Assembly (NCBI GenBank): GCA_036741355.1
Contig: DAINSK010000016.1
Span: 4,931 to 68,930 of the forward strand
From: JBBRGK01 sp036741355
Lineage (GTDB): Bacteria; Chloroflexota; Dehalococcoidia; CAUJGQ01
DNA: 64,000 bases
Direction of reading: 5' to 3'
Shown: piece by piece, positions 25,525 through 34,167 of the stretch
Position numbering within the stretch: position 1 is the stretch's first letter
How the letters are laid out: each line of letters starts with the position of its first letter
Translations under genes and position numbers: made by a program
Notes under the pieces: generated by a model
What the model saw: only the letters and a program-made list of their open reading frames with translations
Database searches by the model: none
What the model was told of the DNA's origin: nothing

Positions 25525-27327
25525 TTATCCCACCATCGCCGGCCCAATGTAGTCTCGGATGCCGAGGCGCTCGATCGTGGCGGTCGTGGGGCGGCCCGTC
25601 TCTTCATTCCAGCCGTGCTCGCGGTAGTAGCCGGTCACGATTTCGTCCTGCTGCTCGGGGCTCAGGCCCTTGTGCTTGGGCAGATCCTGCTGGAAGCGCT
25701 TCGGTAGCACGTCGGTCTCGCGGCCGAGGCCCTCGCGCATGTTGAACAGCCGCGCCATCGCCAGGCCGCGGTGCGCGGCCATCACCACGCCCTCCTGGTC
25801 GATATCCCAGCCGGTCACGCCCTGCAGCGCGTCGAGCACCTGGGCGTCGTCGTAGTTGAGGAAGAAGCAGAGGCCCGCCTGGTTTCGGAACGCGTTGCGG
25901 TCCCCCGTCTGCCGCATGTGGTCGCCACCTGTCGGGGCCAGCAGGTAGGAGGCGCGCATCTCGGGCATATGGCGCGGGTCATGCATCGCCATCTCCATGC
26001 CCTTGATCGTCGTCAGGAACTCGTCGCTGCCGCGGCCAATGCGCGCCGCTGCCCGTTGTGAGCCCTCCGCAAGCAGGTCGCCGATCCCTTCGCGATAGGC
26101 GATCTTGCGGATCATCTCGATCACCATCTCCGCGTTGCCGAAACGCAGCGACTCTCCCGTGGTGTCCGCGTCGGTTAGGATGCCGCGCTCGTAGCACTCA
26201 ACTGCCCAGGCGATCGTCGTGCCCGTTGAGATGCTGTCAAGCCCGAGCGCGTTGACCATCTCGTTGCTCTTGCAGATCGCGATCAGGTCGTCGATGCCGA
26301 GCGTGTTGCCGAACGCCGCCAGCGTTTCATACTCGGGTCCGCCGTACTTCGGGTCGATAGACCAGCGCCCCTTGGGGTCCACGGCCACCGGCCGCCCCTT
26401 CGCATCGACCGCGTTCTCCTGTCGCGCCTCAACGCGCACGACCTTCTTGCAGCGCACCGAGCAGGAGTAGCACGACTTCATCGCGATGCGCAGCTTATCG
26501 CGCACGGCTACGGCGTCGATCTCGCTGACGGGATCGAATTCGCCGTACTGGTAGTTCATCGTCGGCAGGCCGCCCTGCAGGTGCTTGCCCACCATCGCGG
26601 CGCCGGTGCCGAACTCGTGGAACGCCTTGTGCTTCTCTTCCAGCGTCGATGCGACCCATTTGGCCAGCGCCGTTACCCGTTGCGGTTCGGCCATCGAGAC
26701 TTTCTGGGTGCCACGGACAGCGATCGCCTTGAGCTTCTTCGACCCCATGACGGCGCCCAGACCCGTTCGGCCGGCGACCTCGTTCAGGTCGTTGTTGATG
26801 TTGGCGTAGCGGACAAGATTTTCACCGCCGGGGCCGATCTGCGCCGTGCGAATGCGCGGGTCGCCGATCTCGGCGACGATCGCCTCTTCGCATTCGCCCG
26901 TGGTCATGCCCCACAGGTGGACCGCCTCGCGGAACTCTACGTTGTCCTCGTTGATCCACAGGTAGACCGGCGTCTCGGAGGCGCCGTGGACGACAATCGC
27001 ATCCCAACCGGCTTTCTTGAGCTCAGCGCCCCAGAAGCCGCCCGATTCGGATTCTCCAAAGCCGCCGGTCAGTGGCGACTTGGCGCCAACGCTGTGCCGG
27101 CCGGCGCCGGGAAGCGGTACGCCGGTCATGACGCCTGGGGCGAAGATGAGCACGTTTTCGGGACTCAGCGGATCGGCGCCTTCGGGCACGTACTGCAGCA
27201 AGTATCGGGCGATAAAGCCACGGCCGCCGACCAGCCGCCGGTAAATTTCGTCGCCCGGTTCCTCGATCCAGGTCGAGCGGTCGGTCAGGTTGACGTGCAG
27301 TACCTTGTTCCAGTATCCGTTAGCCAT
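25525..27327 (-). CDS. tungsten-containing aldehyde:ferredoxin oxidoreductase family enzyme
   Basis: 600-residue AOR-family enzyme that binds a tungsten bis-pterin cofactor and one [4Fe-4S] cluster and oxidises aldehydes to acids. N-terminal MANGYWNKVLHVNLT is the usual start. Pterin-binding stretches include GRGFIARYLLQ and GPGGENLVRYANINND. Cluster ligands fit CYSCSVRCKKV (about 280-290) and the late QAGLCFFLNYDD. RBS GGGAGG before ATG 27327. A MoaD-like gene lies immediately upstream in the same direction, as is common for AOR loci. The physiological aldehyde is not evident. Confidence 0.9.
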   Translation of the reverse strand: MANGYWNKVLHVNLTDRSTWIEEPGDEIYRRLVGGRGFIARYLLQYVPEGADPLSPENVLIFAPGVMTGVPLPGAGRHSVGAKSPLTGGFGESESGGFWGAELKKAGWDAIVVHGASETPVYLWINEDNVEFREAVHLWGMTTGECEEAIVAEIGDPRIRTAQIGPGGENLVRYANINNDLNEVAGRTGLGAVMGSKKLKAIAVRGTQKVSMAEPQRVTALAKWVASTLEEKHKAFHEFGTGAAMVGKHLQGGLPTMNYQYGEFDPVSEIDAVAVRDKLRIAMKSCYSCSVRCKKVVRVEARQENAVDAKGRPVAVDPKGRWSIDPKYGGPEYETLAAFGNTLGIDDLIAICKSNEMVNALGLDSISTGTTIAWAVECYERGILTDADTTGESLRFGNAEMVIEMIRKIAYREGIGDLLAEGSQRAAARIGRGSDEFLTTIKGMEMAMHDPRHMPEMRASYLLAPTGGDHMRQTGDRNAFRNQAGLCFFLNYDDAQVLDALQGVTGWDIDQEGVVMAAHRGLAMARLFNMREGLGRETDVLPKRFQQDLPKHKGLSPEQQDEIVTGYYREHGWNEETGRPTTATIERLGIRDYIGPAMVG

Positions 27328-27373
27328 TGATCGTGTTCCTCCCAGTATTCGACGCTCTCATGCGGAGAAGCCG

Positions 27374-27613
27374 CTACCGGCCGCCTTCCATCGGACTGAC
27401 GAGCAAAATCTCGTCGCCATCTGTAAGCACCGTGTCGTTCTGCGCCTGTTCTCCGTTTACTCCGGCGATGATCTCGTCGTCGGCGGTCATGCCAAGCTGC
27501 CTGGCCAGGTCCGAGATCGTCGCACCCTCGGCAAGCGTCACCGTCGTCTTATCCGGCGCGTTGCGGCCGCTGTACTTCCGCAGGTCGCCGAACAGTTTGA
27601 GCGTGACCGTCAT
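27374..27613 (-). CDS. MoaD/ThiS-family sulfur carrier
   Basis: 79-residue ubiquitin-fold protein: MTVTLKLFGDLRKYSG start, NGEQAQNDTVLTDGDEI and terminal SPMEGGR. MoaD carries sulfur as a C-terminal Gly-Gly thiocarboxylate for molybdopterin synthesis. Here Gly-Gly is followed by one extra Arg, so either the tail is trimmed or this paralogue works differently. ATG 27613 is chosen because longer upstream reading adds non-family sequence. Placed just ahead of the AOR gene (46 bp), it likely serves its tungstopterin. Confidence 0.82.
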   Translation of the reverse strand: MTVTLKLFGDLRKYSGRNAPDKTTVTLAEGATISDLARQLGMTADDEIIAGVNGEQAQNDTVLTDGDEILLVSPMEGGR

Positions 27614-27713
27614 CGCAGGTTTTACCACCAGTCGAGCCCCACGGCTGTTATTGTACGGTGTGAACCGACCGTAGGCAGCTATGTTCCAGGTGTCAAGCGA
27701 CGGCCGTCGGCCG

Positions 27714-27741
27714 GGCAGTGGGCAGTCGGCAGCCGGCAGTC
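27714..27741 (+). repeat. GGCAGTN heptamer array
   Basis: Four tandem heptamers, GGCAGTG, GGCAGTC, GGCAGCC, GGCAGTC, in the divergent space between the MoaD and DUF72 genes. Confidence 0.75.
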
Positions 27742-27837
27742 GTGGACGAGCCCAAATTCGTTGTCGGAACGCCGCACGCAAAGACCGCCACGGCCCGCTT
27801 TCTGGGAAGTGGTACGGAGCTTCGGCCAGCCCGGTGA

Positions 27838-27843
27838 TAAAAT
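27838..27843 (+). promoter_or_regulatory. -10 box of a leaderless promoter
   Basis: TAAAAT, with TG one base upstream, lies exactly 6 nt before ATG 27850. Confidence 0.5.
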
Positions 27844-27849
27844 CGGAGC

Positions 27850-28866
27850 ATGAATAGCTCTGGTACGAAAGGGATCGAAAAAGCGCCGATCCTCGTGGGA
27901 ACAGCGTCCTGGGCCGACAAAAGCCTGATCGAATGCGGGCGCTTTTATCCACCCGAGGTGAAGACCCCCGAAGGTCGCCTCCAGTATTACGCACATACCT
28001 TTCCGCTCGTGGAAGTGGACTCGTCCTACTACGCGATGCCGGCGGAACGGACCGCCGGCCTGTGGGTCGACCGGACCCCGGACGGCTTCATGTTCGACGT
28101 CAAGTCGTTTGCTCTCTTCACCCATCACCCGACGCCGCCGCGCTCGTTGCCGAAGGACGTGCGGGAGGCTCTATCGGAGGAGCTGCGGTCGAAGCGCCAC
28201 GTCTACTACAAGGACGTGCCGCCTGAGCTTCGGCAGGAGCTGTGGCGGCGGTTCGCTTCGTCGCTGCTGCCGCTGGACAGCGCCGGCAAGCTCGGCGTTG
28301 TGCTGTTCCAGTTCCCGCCGTGGTTCCTGCCGGGACGCGAGAGTCGCGACTACATCGGTCATCTCAAGGAGGAGCTGCCCCAATACACGCCGGCGATCGA
28401 GTTCCGCAACCCGTTCTGGCTGGACGACGAACACGCACCGAAGACGCTGGCCATGCTTCGAGACCTGGCGATGCCTTACGTCTGTGTCGACGAAGCGCAG
28501 GGAACCCGCGCCAGCGTGCCGCCGATCGTCGCTGCGACCGCCTCCGTCGGCGTCGTTCGCTTCCATGGCCGCAACAAGGAGGGCTGGGCCAAGCGCAACG
28601 CCGGCGTGGCCGAAAAGTACAACTACGATTACAGCGATGAGGAGCTGAAGGAGTGGCTGCCAGGGCTGGAGCGGCTTGCGTCTGAGACCAATACGGTCCA
28701 TGCACTCATGAACAACTGCGTCGAGGACAAGGGAATTCGCGATGCCCAGGACCTCGCGCGACTACTACGCGAGGTGCCAAACGGGGCTCCGGTCGCGGCC
28801 CCGGCCGGCGAAGCGAACGGGTCCGGAGCGCGCGGCACGCCCCCTGCGCAAGCGCGCTTGCTGTAA
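27850..28866 (+). CDS. DUF72 family TIM-barrel protein (YecE-like)
   Basis: 338 residues. DUF72 features: ILVGTASWADKSLIE, YAHTFPLVEVDSSYYAMP, FMFDVKSFALFTHH, LPQYTPAIEFRNPFW and VGVVRFHGRN. The fold resembles endonuclease IV-like TIM barrels but the role is unsettled. The C-terminal ~25 residues are Pro/Ala/Gly-rich. It is preceded by a leaderless-type -10 box and by a heptamer array. Confidence 0.88.
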   Translation: MNSSGTKGIEKAPILVGTASWADKSLIECGRFYPPEVKTPEGRLQYYAHTFPLVEVDSSYYAMPAERTAGLWVDRTPDGFMFDVKSFALFTHHPTPPRSLPKDVREALSEELRSKRHVYYKDVPPELRQELWRRFASSLLPLDSAGKLGVVLFQFPPWFLPGRESRDYIGHLKEELPQYTPAIEFRNPFWLDDEHAPKTLAMLRDLAMPYVCVDEAQGTRASVPPIVAATASVGVVRFHGRNKEGWAKRNAGVAEKYNYDYSDEELKEWLPGLERLASETNTVHALMNNCVEDKGIRDAQDLARLLREVPNGAPVAAPAGEANGSGARGTPPAQARLL

Positions 28867-28898
28867 CGCGAAAGCGTGCCAGGCCGGCCGGAAGGAAA

Positions 28899-29393
28899 CT
28901 ATACGTCGGGCGCGACGCCGTTGCGCCGGTCCTCGAGATAGCGCGCCCAGTAGTTGTCGCGCACGGAGCGGCCCCAGTTATAGCCGATCGTGGCGCCGAT
29001 CCAGCCGCCGAGCAGGTTCGCCAGGTACCAGCCCGAGAACAACAGCACCACTAACGCGATGATGCGCCAGTTGCCGACGAGGAAGAAGTAGATGACTCCC
29101 GACAGGACCACGGCCAGGAACAGCCCCAAAAATGCGAAGCTGTTGACCATGAGGCCTTCCCGCCTGCGCTTGGACAGGTATACGCGCAGCACGTAGATCG
29201 GCACTTTTGAGACCAGCGCCATCTCTGCCGTCGAGCAGTGGCAATACCGGCATTGGTTTTCGCCGTCGGTCAGCCGGCCGTAGCAGTAACCGCAGAAGTG
29301 CCCGAGGTTTGGTACCTTCTGCAGGCCGATCTCTTCCATCTGGACCTGCAGATCGTCCAGGTAGCCGGTTTCGTCGTTTACCGCGGTGCTCAC
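28899..29393 (-). CDS. zinc-ribbon membrane protein
   Basis: 164 residues. A Cys4 zinc ribbon, CGYCYGRLTDGENQCRYC (about 34-51), is followed by a basic stretch (YLSKRRREG) and two TM helices (about 86-108 and 111-134). The C-terminus is charged and aromatic (NYWARYLEDRRNG). I do not recognise a named family. It faces the DUF72 gene tail to tail. Confidence 0.65.
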   Translation of the reverse strand: MSTAVNDETGYLDDLQVQMEEIGLQKVPNLGHFCGYCYGRLTDGENQCRYCHCSTAEMALVSKVPIYVLRVYLSKRRREGLMVNSFAFLGLFLAVVLSGVIYFFLVGNWRIIALVVLLFSGWYLANLLGGWIGATIGYNWGRSVRDNYWARYLEDRRNGVAPDV

Positions 29394-29543
29394 GGTGGGA
29401 TCTTATCACGCAGGTTCGCGCGCATCCCGCTCGATTGATCGGCCAATGCGGCAGCGATGGAATGCCTCGGATCCCGGCCTTCTGGCGCCCGGTGCCTGGT
29501 CGCGGTACGCTTGGCCGCACCGCCGGCGGAGCGAGCCGGCGCC

Positions 29544-30848
29544 ATGCGAGGGGCTGTCGTGCCGACCAGCGGTGATCACGAGCGCGTAACCGGCGCCTGG
29601 TCGGGACCGCGCATGCTGCGCGCCTTCCGGCACCGCGACTTCCGCCTGCTGTGGAGCGGCATGCTCGTCGTCAACGCGCTCATGCCGCTCCAGTTCATCA
29701 CGGCCAGCCTCTATCTGCTCAATCGCGGCGGTAAGGATGCGGGCATACTGCTGGCCGGCGTGCTCGCCGCCGTGCGCGGCACCGGCATGCTGCTCTTCGC
29801 CCTGTTTGGCGGCGTGTTCGCGGACCGTATCGACCGCCGCCGCCTGCTGATCCTGGCGCAAATGCTTGCCTTTTCTGCTAACGGCTGCATCGCGCTGCTG
29901 ATGCTCACGAATCCGTTCGCCAGGGACCTCAACGTGGTGCTGATCTTTGCGGCGGCGTTCCTCGCCTCCGGAGCCCTCGCCGTCGACAGCCCTACCCGCC
30001 AGGCGATGATTCCTCAATTGGTTGGTCAGGAAGACATGGCGAACGCGATCGCGCTCGACATCGTGGCCATCCAGCTCGCCTTTCCGCTATCGCTGCCAAT
30101 CGCAGGTGTTCTTATCGACCATTTGGGATTCGGCAGCGCCTACGCGATGTCGTTGCTCGGGCACTGCACCGTGATCGCCGCGCTGTTGTCGTTGCACTAC
30201 CGCGGCGTCGTCGCCGAGCGCGCCAGCAACGTGCTGGCCGATTTACAGGAAGGGTTCCGCTACGCGTGGGTTCACCGCACCGTGTTTTGGATTATTCTGC
30301 TGATCTTTTCGCTGACCGCCATCGGTATGCCGGGAGTGGCACAGCTCGGCCCCATCTGGATGACGACGGTACTCAAGCTGACACCGACACAGTTTGGCTT
30401 TATGGCGTCGACGTGGGGGATCGGCGCCATGATCGGCTCGGTGACTCTGGCCCACTTCGGACACTTCGAGCGCAAAGGGCTGCTGCTGGTCGTATCCACC
30501 GTGGCGTTCGCACTGTTTGTGCTGGTCTTCGGCTACTCGCGCAGCGTTCCGGTCACCGCCGCGGCCAACCTGGGTCTCGGCGCCTCGCTTTCGTTCGCCA
30601 ACGTTTCGGCAGTTTCGCTCACGCAGCGGCTGGTGCCGAACGCAATTCAAGGTAGGGTGATGAGCCTGTTCATGATGAATCAGGGGATCTCCCAGCTAAG
30701 TGCGGGTCCGATCGGCGCGCTGGGTCAGGCGTTCACGCTGCCGCTGATCGTGCCGCTACTCGGATGGCTGAGCCTGGGCTGTGCTCTCGTGGTCGTGGTC
30801 AGCCAGTCGCATCTGCGCCGCGCTGCCCTGTTGCCGGAAGCGGCGTAG
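29544..30848 (+). CDS. MFS transporter
   Basis: About 434-residue major facilitator with 12 predicted TM segments. It begins AFRHRDFRLLWSGMLV, typical of the MFS_3 / enterobactin-exporter (EntS-like) group. The loop 2-3 motif is GGVFADRIDRRRLL (G-x3-D-R-x-R-R). ATG 29544 is tentative; ATG 29457 would add a non-family N-terminus, and a start close to MLRAFRH is also possible. Substrate unknown. No regulator or enzyme partner adjacent. Confidence 0.82.
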   Translation: MRGAVVPTSGDHERVTGAWSGPRMLRAFRHRDFRLLWSGMLVVNALMPLQFITASLYLLNRGGKDAGILLAGVLAAVRGTGMLLFALFGGVFADRIDRRRLLILAQMLAFSANGCIALLMLTNPFARDLNVVLIFAAAFLASGALAVDSPTRQAMIPQLVGQEDMANAIALDIVAIQLAFPLSLPIAGVLIDHLGFGSAYAMSLLGHCTVIAALLSLHYRGVVAERASNVLADLQEGFRYAWVHRTVFWIILLIFSLTAIGMPGVAQLGPIWMTTVLKLTPTQFGFMASTWGIGAMIGSVTLAHFGHFERKGLLLVVSTVAFALFVLVFGYSRSVPVTAAANLGLGASLSFANVSAVSLTQRLVPNAIQGRVMSLFMMNQGISQLSAGPIGALGQAFTLPLIVPLLGWLSLGCALVVVVSQSHLRRAALLPEAA

Positions 30849-30924
30849 CACGTTGGCTAATTCGTTCCGCTTTCCACATACTGGGAGTGGATCACAATCC
30901 TGATCACACCGCGAGGTGGCGCTC

Positions 30925-32130
30925 ATGCCCGGTCCTCTGGAAGGCATTATTGTTCTCGACTTCACCTGGCACCTGGCGGGGCCGTACGGCTCGATGCAGC
31001 TTGCCGATTTAGGTGCGGAAGTGTGGAAGATCGAGACCGTCTACGCCGACGAAAAGACCCGCGGGCCCGGGCCGATGGTGGACGGAATCAACACCTACTT
31101 CTTCAGCGTCAACCGCGGCAAGCACAGCCTCGCGATCAACGTCAAGACGGAGGCGGGACGCGAGATCGTTTACGGCCTCGCCCGTCACGCCGACGTGCTT
31201 ACCGAAAACTTTAAGCCCGGCGTGATGGACCGGCTCGGCTTCGGCTACGAGCGTATGGCGCAGGAAAATTCGCGCCTTGTTTACGCCTCGACTTCCGGGT
31301 TCGGCCAGACCGGCCCCTACCGTGACCGTGGCGCGGTAGACATCATCGTGCAGGGGATGGGCGGCGTCGTCAGCATCACCGGCCACCCCGACGGTCCCCC
31401 GGCGCGCCCCGGCTACTCGATCGGCGATATGGCGGGCGGGCTGTACACGGCAATCGGAGTGCTCTCGGCGCTTGTAGAGCGCGACCGCAGCGGCAAGGGC
31501 CAGCGCGTCGACGTTGCCATGCTCGACGCCCAGGTGGCGCTGCTCGAGAACGCGATCGTGCGCTATTGCGCCACGGGTGAGGTGCCGCGGCCGATCGGCA
31601 CCCGGCACCCACTCACAACGCCGTTCCAGGCGTTCCCGACCAGCGACGGTTTTGTGGTGGTGGCGGGCGTGAAGGACTGGGAGCTGTTCTGCGCGTACAT
31701 CGAACGCGACGACCTGATCGCCGATGAGCGCTTCAAGAGCAATCCGTTGCGCACCAAGAACCACGCCGCGTTGGAGCCGATCCTCAACGATGTCTTCAGG
31801 CAGCATTCGAGCCAGTACTGGCTGGACCTGCTCGCGGCCATCTGCCTGATCGGTCCGATGAACACGATCGATAGGGTCGTCGAGGACCCCCAGATCAAGG
31901 CGCGCGAGATGGTGGTCGGGATTCCGGCCTGGAACGGCGCGGAGTTGAGCGTTTCCAACACGCCGGTGAAGCTCTCGCGCACTCCTGGAGGCGCCAAAGT
32001 CGGCCCCGACCGTCCCGGAGGGTACACGGCCCGGCTGCTCAAAGAGCGGCTCCGCTACACGGACGAGCAGATCGCAGACCTCGTAACCCAGGGCGCGATC
32101 TCAACCGGGGAGCGCGCGAATCCCGGCTAA
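30925..32130 (+). CDS. CaiB/BaiF family (class III) CoA transferase
   Basis: 401-residue type III CoA transferase moving CoA between carboxylic acids. Motifs: LEGIIVLDFTWHLAGPYGSM, VDGINTYFFSVNRGKHS, TENFKPGVMDRLGFGY, and GYSIGDMAGGLYTAIG where the Asp is the expected catalytic carboxylate (about residue 170). ATG 30925 follows GAGGTGG; GTG 30916 in the same frame is less likely. Together with the thiolase, acyl-CoA dehydrogenase and ligases elsewhere in the window it points to use of CoA-activated organic acids. Confidence 0.9.
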   Translation: MPGPLEGIIVLDFTWHLAGPYGSMQLADLGAEVWKIETVYADEKTRGPGPMVDGINTYFFSVNRGKHSLAINVKTEAGREIVYGLARHADVLTENFKPGVMDRLGFGYERMAQENSRLVYASTSGFGQTGPYRDRGAVDIIVQGMGGVVSITGHPDGPPARPGYSIGDMAGGLYTAIGVLSALVERDRSGKGQRVDVAMLDAQVALLENAIVRYCATGEVPRPIGTRHPLTTPFQAFPTSDGFVVVAGVKDWELFCAYIERDDLIADERFKSNPLRTKNHAALEPILNDVFRQHSSQYWLDLLAAICLIGPMNTIDRVVEDPQIKAREMVVGIPAWNGAELSVSNTPVKLSRTPGGAKVGPDRPGGYTARLLKERLRYTDEQIADLVTQGAISTGERANPG

Positions 32131-32281
32131 ACGTGCCCGCGGCCGGCCGTGCGACACGGTTAGACGTGCTAACGTCCATCGTTTACTCCTCTCGTTGGGG
32201 TGCCGGTGGCGTGGATCATACCGAGCGTGGCCCATTAATTGAAGGCGGTTATGCGCAATCCTTGCGGCCCGTCCGCTAGTA

Positions 32282-32298
32282 ACTTTGCTCTACAAAGT
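32282..32298 (+). promoter_or_regulatory. palindromic operator candidate ACTTTG-N5-CAAAGT
   Basis: Perfect inverted repeat directly upstream of the -35 box of the next gene. The winged-helix regulator encoded in the same operon (32943) is the natural candidate to bind it. A related, imperfect site is at 33350. Confidence 0.5.
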
Positions 32299-32300
32299 AC

Positions 32301-32329
32301 TTGACAGGTTCCAGTCACGCGCCTAGCAT
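32301..32329 (+). promoter_or_regulatory. sigma70-type promoter, leaderless
   Basis: TTGACA, 17-bp spacer, TAGCAT. The -10 ends 6 nt before ATG 32336, so the transcript should start at or next to the start codon. Confidence 0.7.
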
Positions 32330-32335
32330 CGCCGT

Positions 32336-32950
32336 ATGGTTGCCCCTCGACCGCTGTTCCCCGAGGATCAGGAGCCGCCGGCGCTGCACGCGCGGGCCGT
32401 TGACAACCTCGCCTTCATCCGCGAGACGATGGAGCGGGCAGGCTCGTTTACCGCGATCTCTGGGTGGGGAACGGTCGCCGCCGGCGTGACGGCCCTGATC
32501 GCAGCGCTAATCGCCGCGAAGCAGACGGCGATCGAAGGGTGGATCGCGGTTTGGACGGTCGAAGCGATGCTTTCGATCGCCATCGTGAGTTTCGCGATCG
32601 GCAGAAAGGCGCACATCGCCGGGGTGCCGATGCTGTCTGGGCCGGGGCGCAAGTGCTTATTGGGATTCCTGCCGCCGGCCTGCGTGGCGCTGGCGCTCAC
32701 TGGTGCGCTCTATCGCGGCGGCCTGAGCGGCGCCGTTCCGGGAACCTGGCTTTTGCTCTACGGCGCCGGTGTCGTCACCGGCGGCGCATTTTCAATCCGG
32801 CTGTTGCCAGTGATGGGCTTCTGTTTCATGGCCGCCGGCACGGTCGCGTTATTCATACCGTCCGGGGCGGCCGACTATTTCATGGCGGCCAGCTTTGGCG
32901 GGCTGCACATCGCGTTCGGCGCGGTGATTGCGAGGAGGTACGGTGGCTAG
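32336..32950 (+). CDS. polytopic membrane protein of unknown function
   Basis: 204 residues. After a soluble N-terminal helix (LHARAVDNLAFIRETMERAG) come about six hydrophobic segments. The N-terminal NLxFIRxTMERxxxFTAxxG pattern resembles small membrane proteins found beside HTH_27-type winged-helix regulators, which is the case here. It is expressed from a consensus leaderless promoter. The downstream regulator gene overlaps its stop by 8 bases. Confidence 0.68.
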   Translation: MVAPRPLFPEDQEPPALHARAVDNLAFIRETMERAGSFTAISGWGTVAAGVTALIAALIAAKQTAIEGWIAVWTVEAMLSIAIVSFAIGRKAHIAGVPMLSGPGRKCLLGFLPPACVALALTGALYRGGLSGAVPGTWLLLYGAGVVTGGAFSIRLLPVMGFCFMAAGTVALFIPSGAADYFMAASFGGLHIAFGAVIARRYGG

Positions 32951-33320
32951 GCAAAACGCCGTCAGGCGCGACCGCGCATCCGATGACTCGGTGGAGCTGC
33001 ACAGCGTATCGGGCGCCACCGGGGCGATGCCCGAACTCGACCGCATGGTTCATGACCGTATGCGGCTGGCGATCGTAAGCGCCCTCGCCGTAAACGACTC
33101 GCTGAGTTTCAAGGACCTCAAGCAGCTTGTGCAGGCAACGGACGGCAACCTCAGCGTCCATGCGCGCAAGCTCGAGGAGGCGGGCTACGTCGACTGCACG
33201 AAGTCGTTTAACGGCCGGCTTCCACGGACCGACTACCGGCTGACAGTGACCGGCCGCTCGGCGTTCGAACGATACCTCGATCACATGGAGGCCTTGATAA
33301 GAACGGCGCGCCGGCGGTAA
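32943..33320 (+). CDS. winged-helix transcriptional regulator (MarR/HTH_27-like)
   Basis: About 125 residues from GTG 32943 (AGGAGG 5 nt upstream, inside the preceding gene). Winged helix core: LDRMVHDRMRLAIVSALAV, LSFKDLKQLVQATDGNLSVH (recognition helix) and the wing TDYRLTVTGRSAFERYLDHM. These one-domain regulators usually repress their own operon; the ACTTTG-N5-CAAAGT palindrome in front of the operon is a candidate site. The following ABC gene may share control. Confidence 0.82.
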   Translation: MARQNAVRRDRASDDSVELHSVSGATGAMPELDRMVHDRMRLAIVSALAVNDSLSFKDLKQLVQATDGNLSVHARKLEEAGYVDCTKSFNGRLPRTDYRLTVTGRSAFERYLDHMEALIRTARRR

Positions 33321-33349
33321 CGGGCAGCGCTCTTTTTTTGGCCGCCTAC

Positions 33350-33366
33350 TTTGCGCCGGCAAGTTC
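33350..33366 (+). promoter_or_regulatory. imperfect ACTTTGC ... GCAAGT operator-like repeat
   Basis: ACTTTGC-gccg-GCAAGT precedes the ABC ATPase gene by about 40 bp and shares the ACTTTG half-site with 32282-32298. Confidence 0.3.
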
Positions 33367-33402
33367 TTTGCAGCACCTCGTTTCCGAGCCAGGAGATATC
33401 GA

Positions 33403-34104
33403 ATGGTGGCCCAGGTTGCGCCCACAGTCCGATCGACCACGACGGTTCCCGCCCTCGAAATCCATGCTTTGACCAAAGAATACGGCGGCGTTCCAGTTTT
33501 AAGGGGGCTGGAACTCGTTGTGCCCGCGGGCGGTAGTCTCGCGGTAGCCGGGCCGCGTGGCGCCGGCAAAACCACGTTGCTTGGGATCGCGGCTGGGCTG
33601 ATCAGGCCGACATGGGGAACAGTGCGGGTCGGCGGCATCGATCCGGTGCGCTCGCCGGAGCGCTTGCAAAAGCACGTCGGCCTCATGTTCGCCGAACCAT
33701 CGTTCTACGGCTGGCTGACGGGTCGGGAGGCGTTGCAATTCAAGGGCCGTTTCGCCGGGCCGAGCGCCGATCGGAGCGAGCGACGCTGCCGCGAGTTGCT
33801 CACCATGGCCGGTCTCGGAGGAGCGGCCGACGAGCGTGTGGAATGTTACTCGGCAGCCATGCGTCGCCGATTGGCGATCGTGCAGGCGCTCGGGTGTGGC
33901 CCGGACGTGTTGCTGTTGGACGAGCCGGCGGCCTCGTTCGAAGGTCCGGACCGGCTCGAAATCTTGAAGGTGATCGAGCGACTGACCAGCGTCACCACGA
34001 TCATTTTTACGACGGATCGACTGTCCGACGCCGATTCCACGGGCGCGGATGCGGTCCTCATCCAAGGTGGCCGACTTGAGCCGGCGGTGCGAACGTCAGA
34101 TTGA
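33403..34104 (+). CDS. ABC transporter-type ATPase with degenerate motifs
   Basis: 233 residues. Walker A GPRGAGKTT (about 48-56) and Walker B VLLLDEPAASFEG are intact. The Q-loop position reads MFAEPSFYGWLT (Gln replaced), the LSGGQ signature reads YSAAMRRRL, and the H-loop His is Asp in FTTDRLSDAD. So nucleotide may be bound but normal hydrolysis is doubtful. No permease gene adjoins it. It follows the membrane protein/regulator pair, with a possible common operator, and might act as a regulator or energise the polytopic protein at 32336. Confidence 0.75.
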   Translation: MVAQVAPTVRSTTTVPALEIHALTKEYGGVPVLRGLELVVPAGGSLAVAGPRGAGKTTLLGIAAGLIRPTWGTVRVGGIDPVRSPERLQKHVGLMFAEPSFYGWLTGREALQFKGRFAGPSADRSERRCRELLTMAGLGGAADERVECYSAAMRRRLAIVQALGCGPDVLLLDEPAASFEGPDRLEILKVIERLTSVTTIIFTTDRLSDADSTGADAVLIQGGRLEPAVRTSD

Positions 34105-34167
34105 ACTCGCGCCATCCCCGAGGTTGACGCTGATCGTCTTTCCCGATATGTACACTGAGGTGACGGG

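Noticed and set aside
8770..27741. Heptamer arrays as a CRISPR array
   Set aside because: Units are 7 bp, contiguous and without spacers; no cas genes are present.
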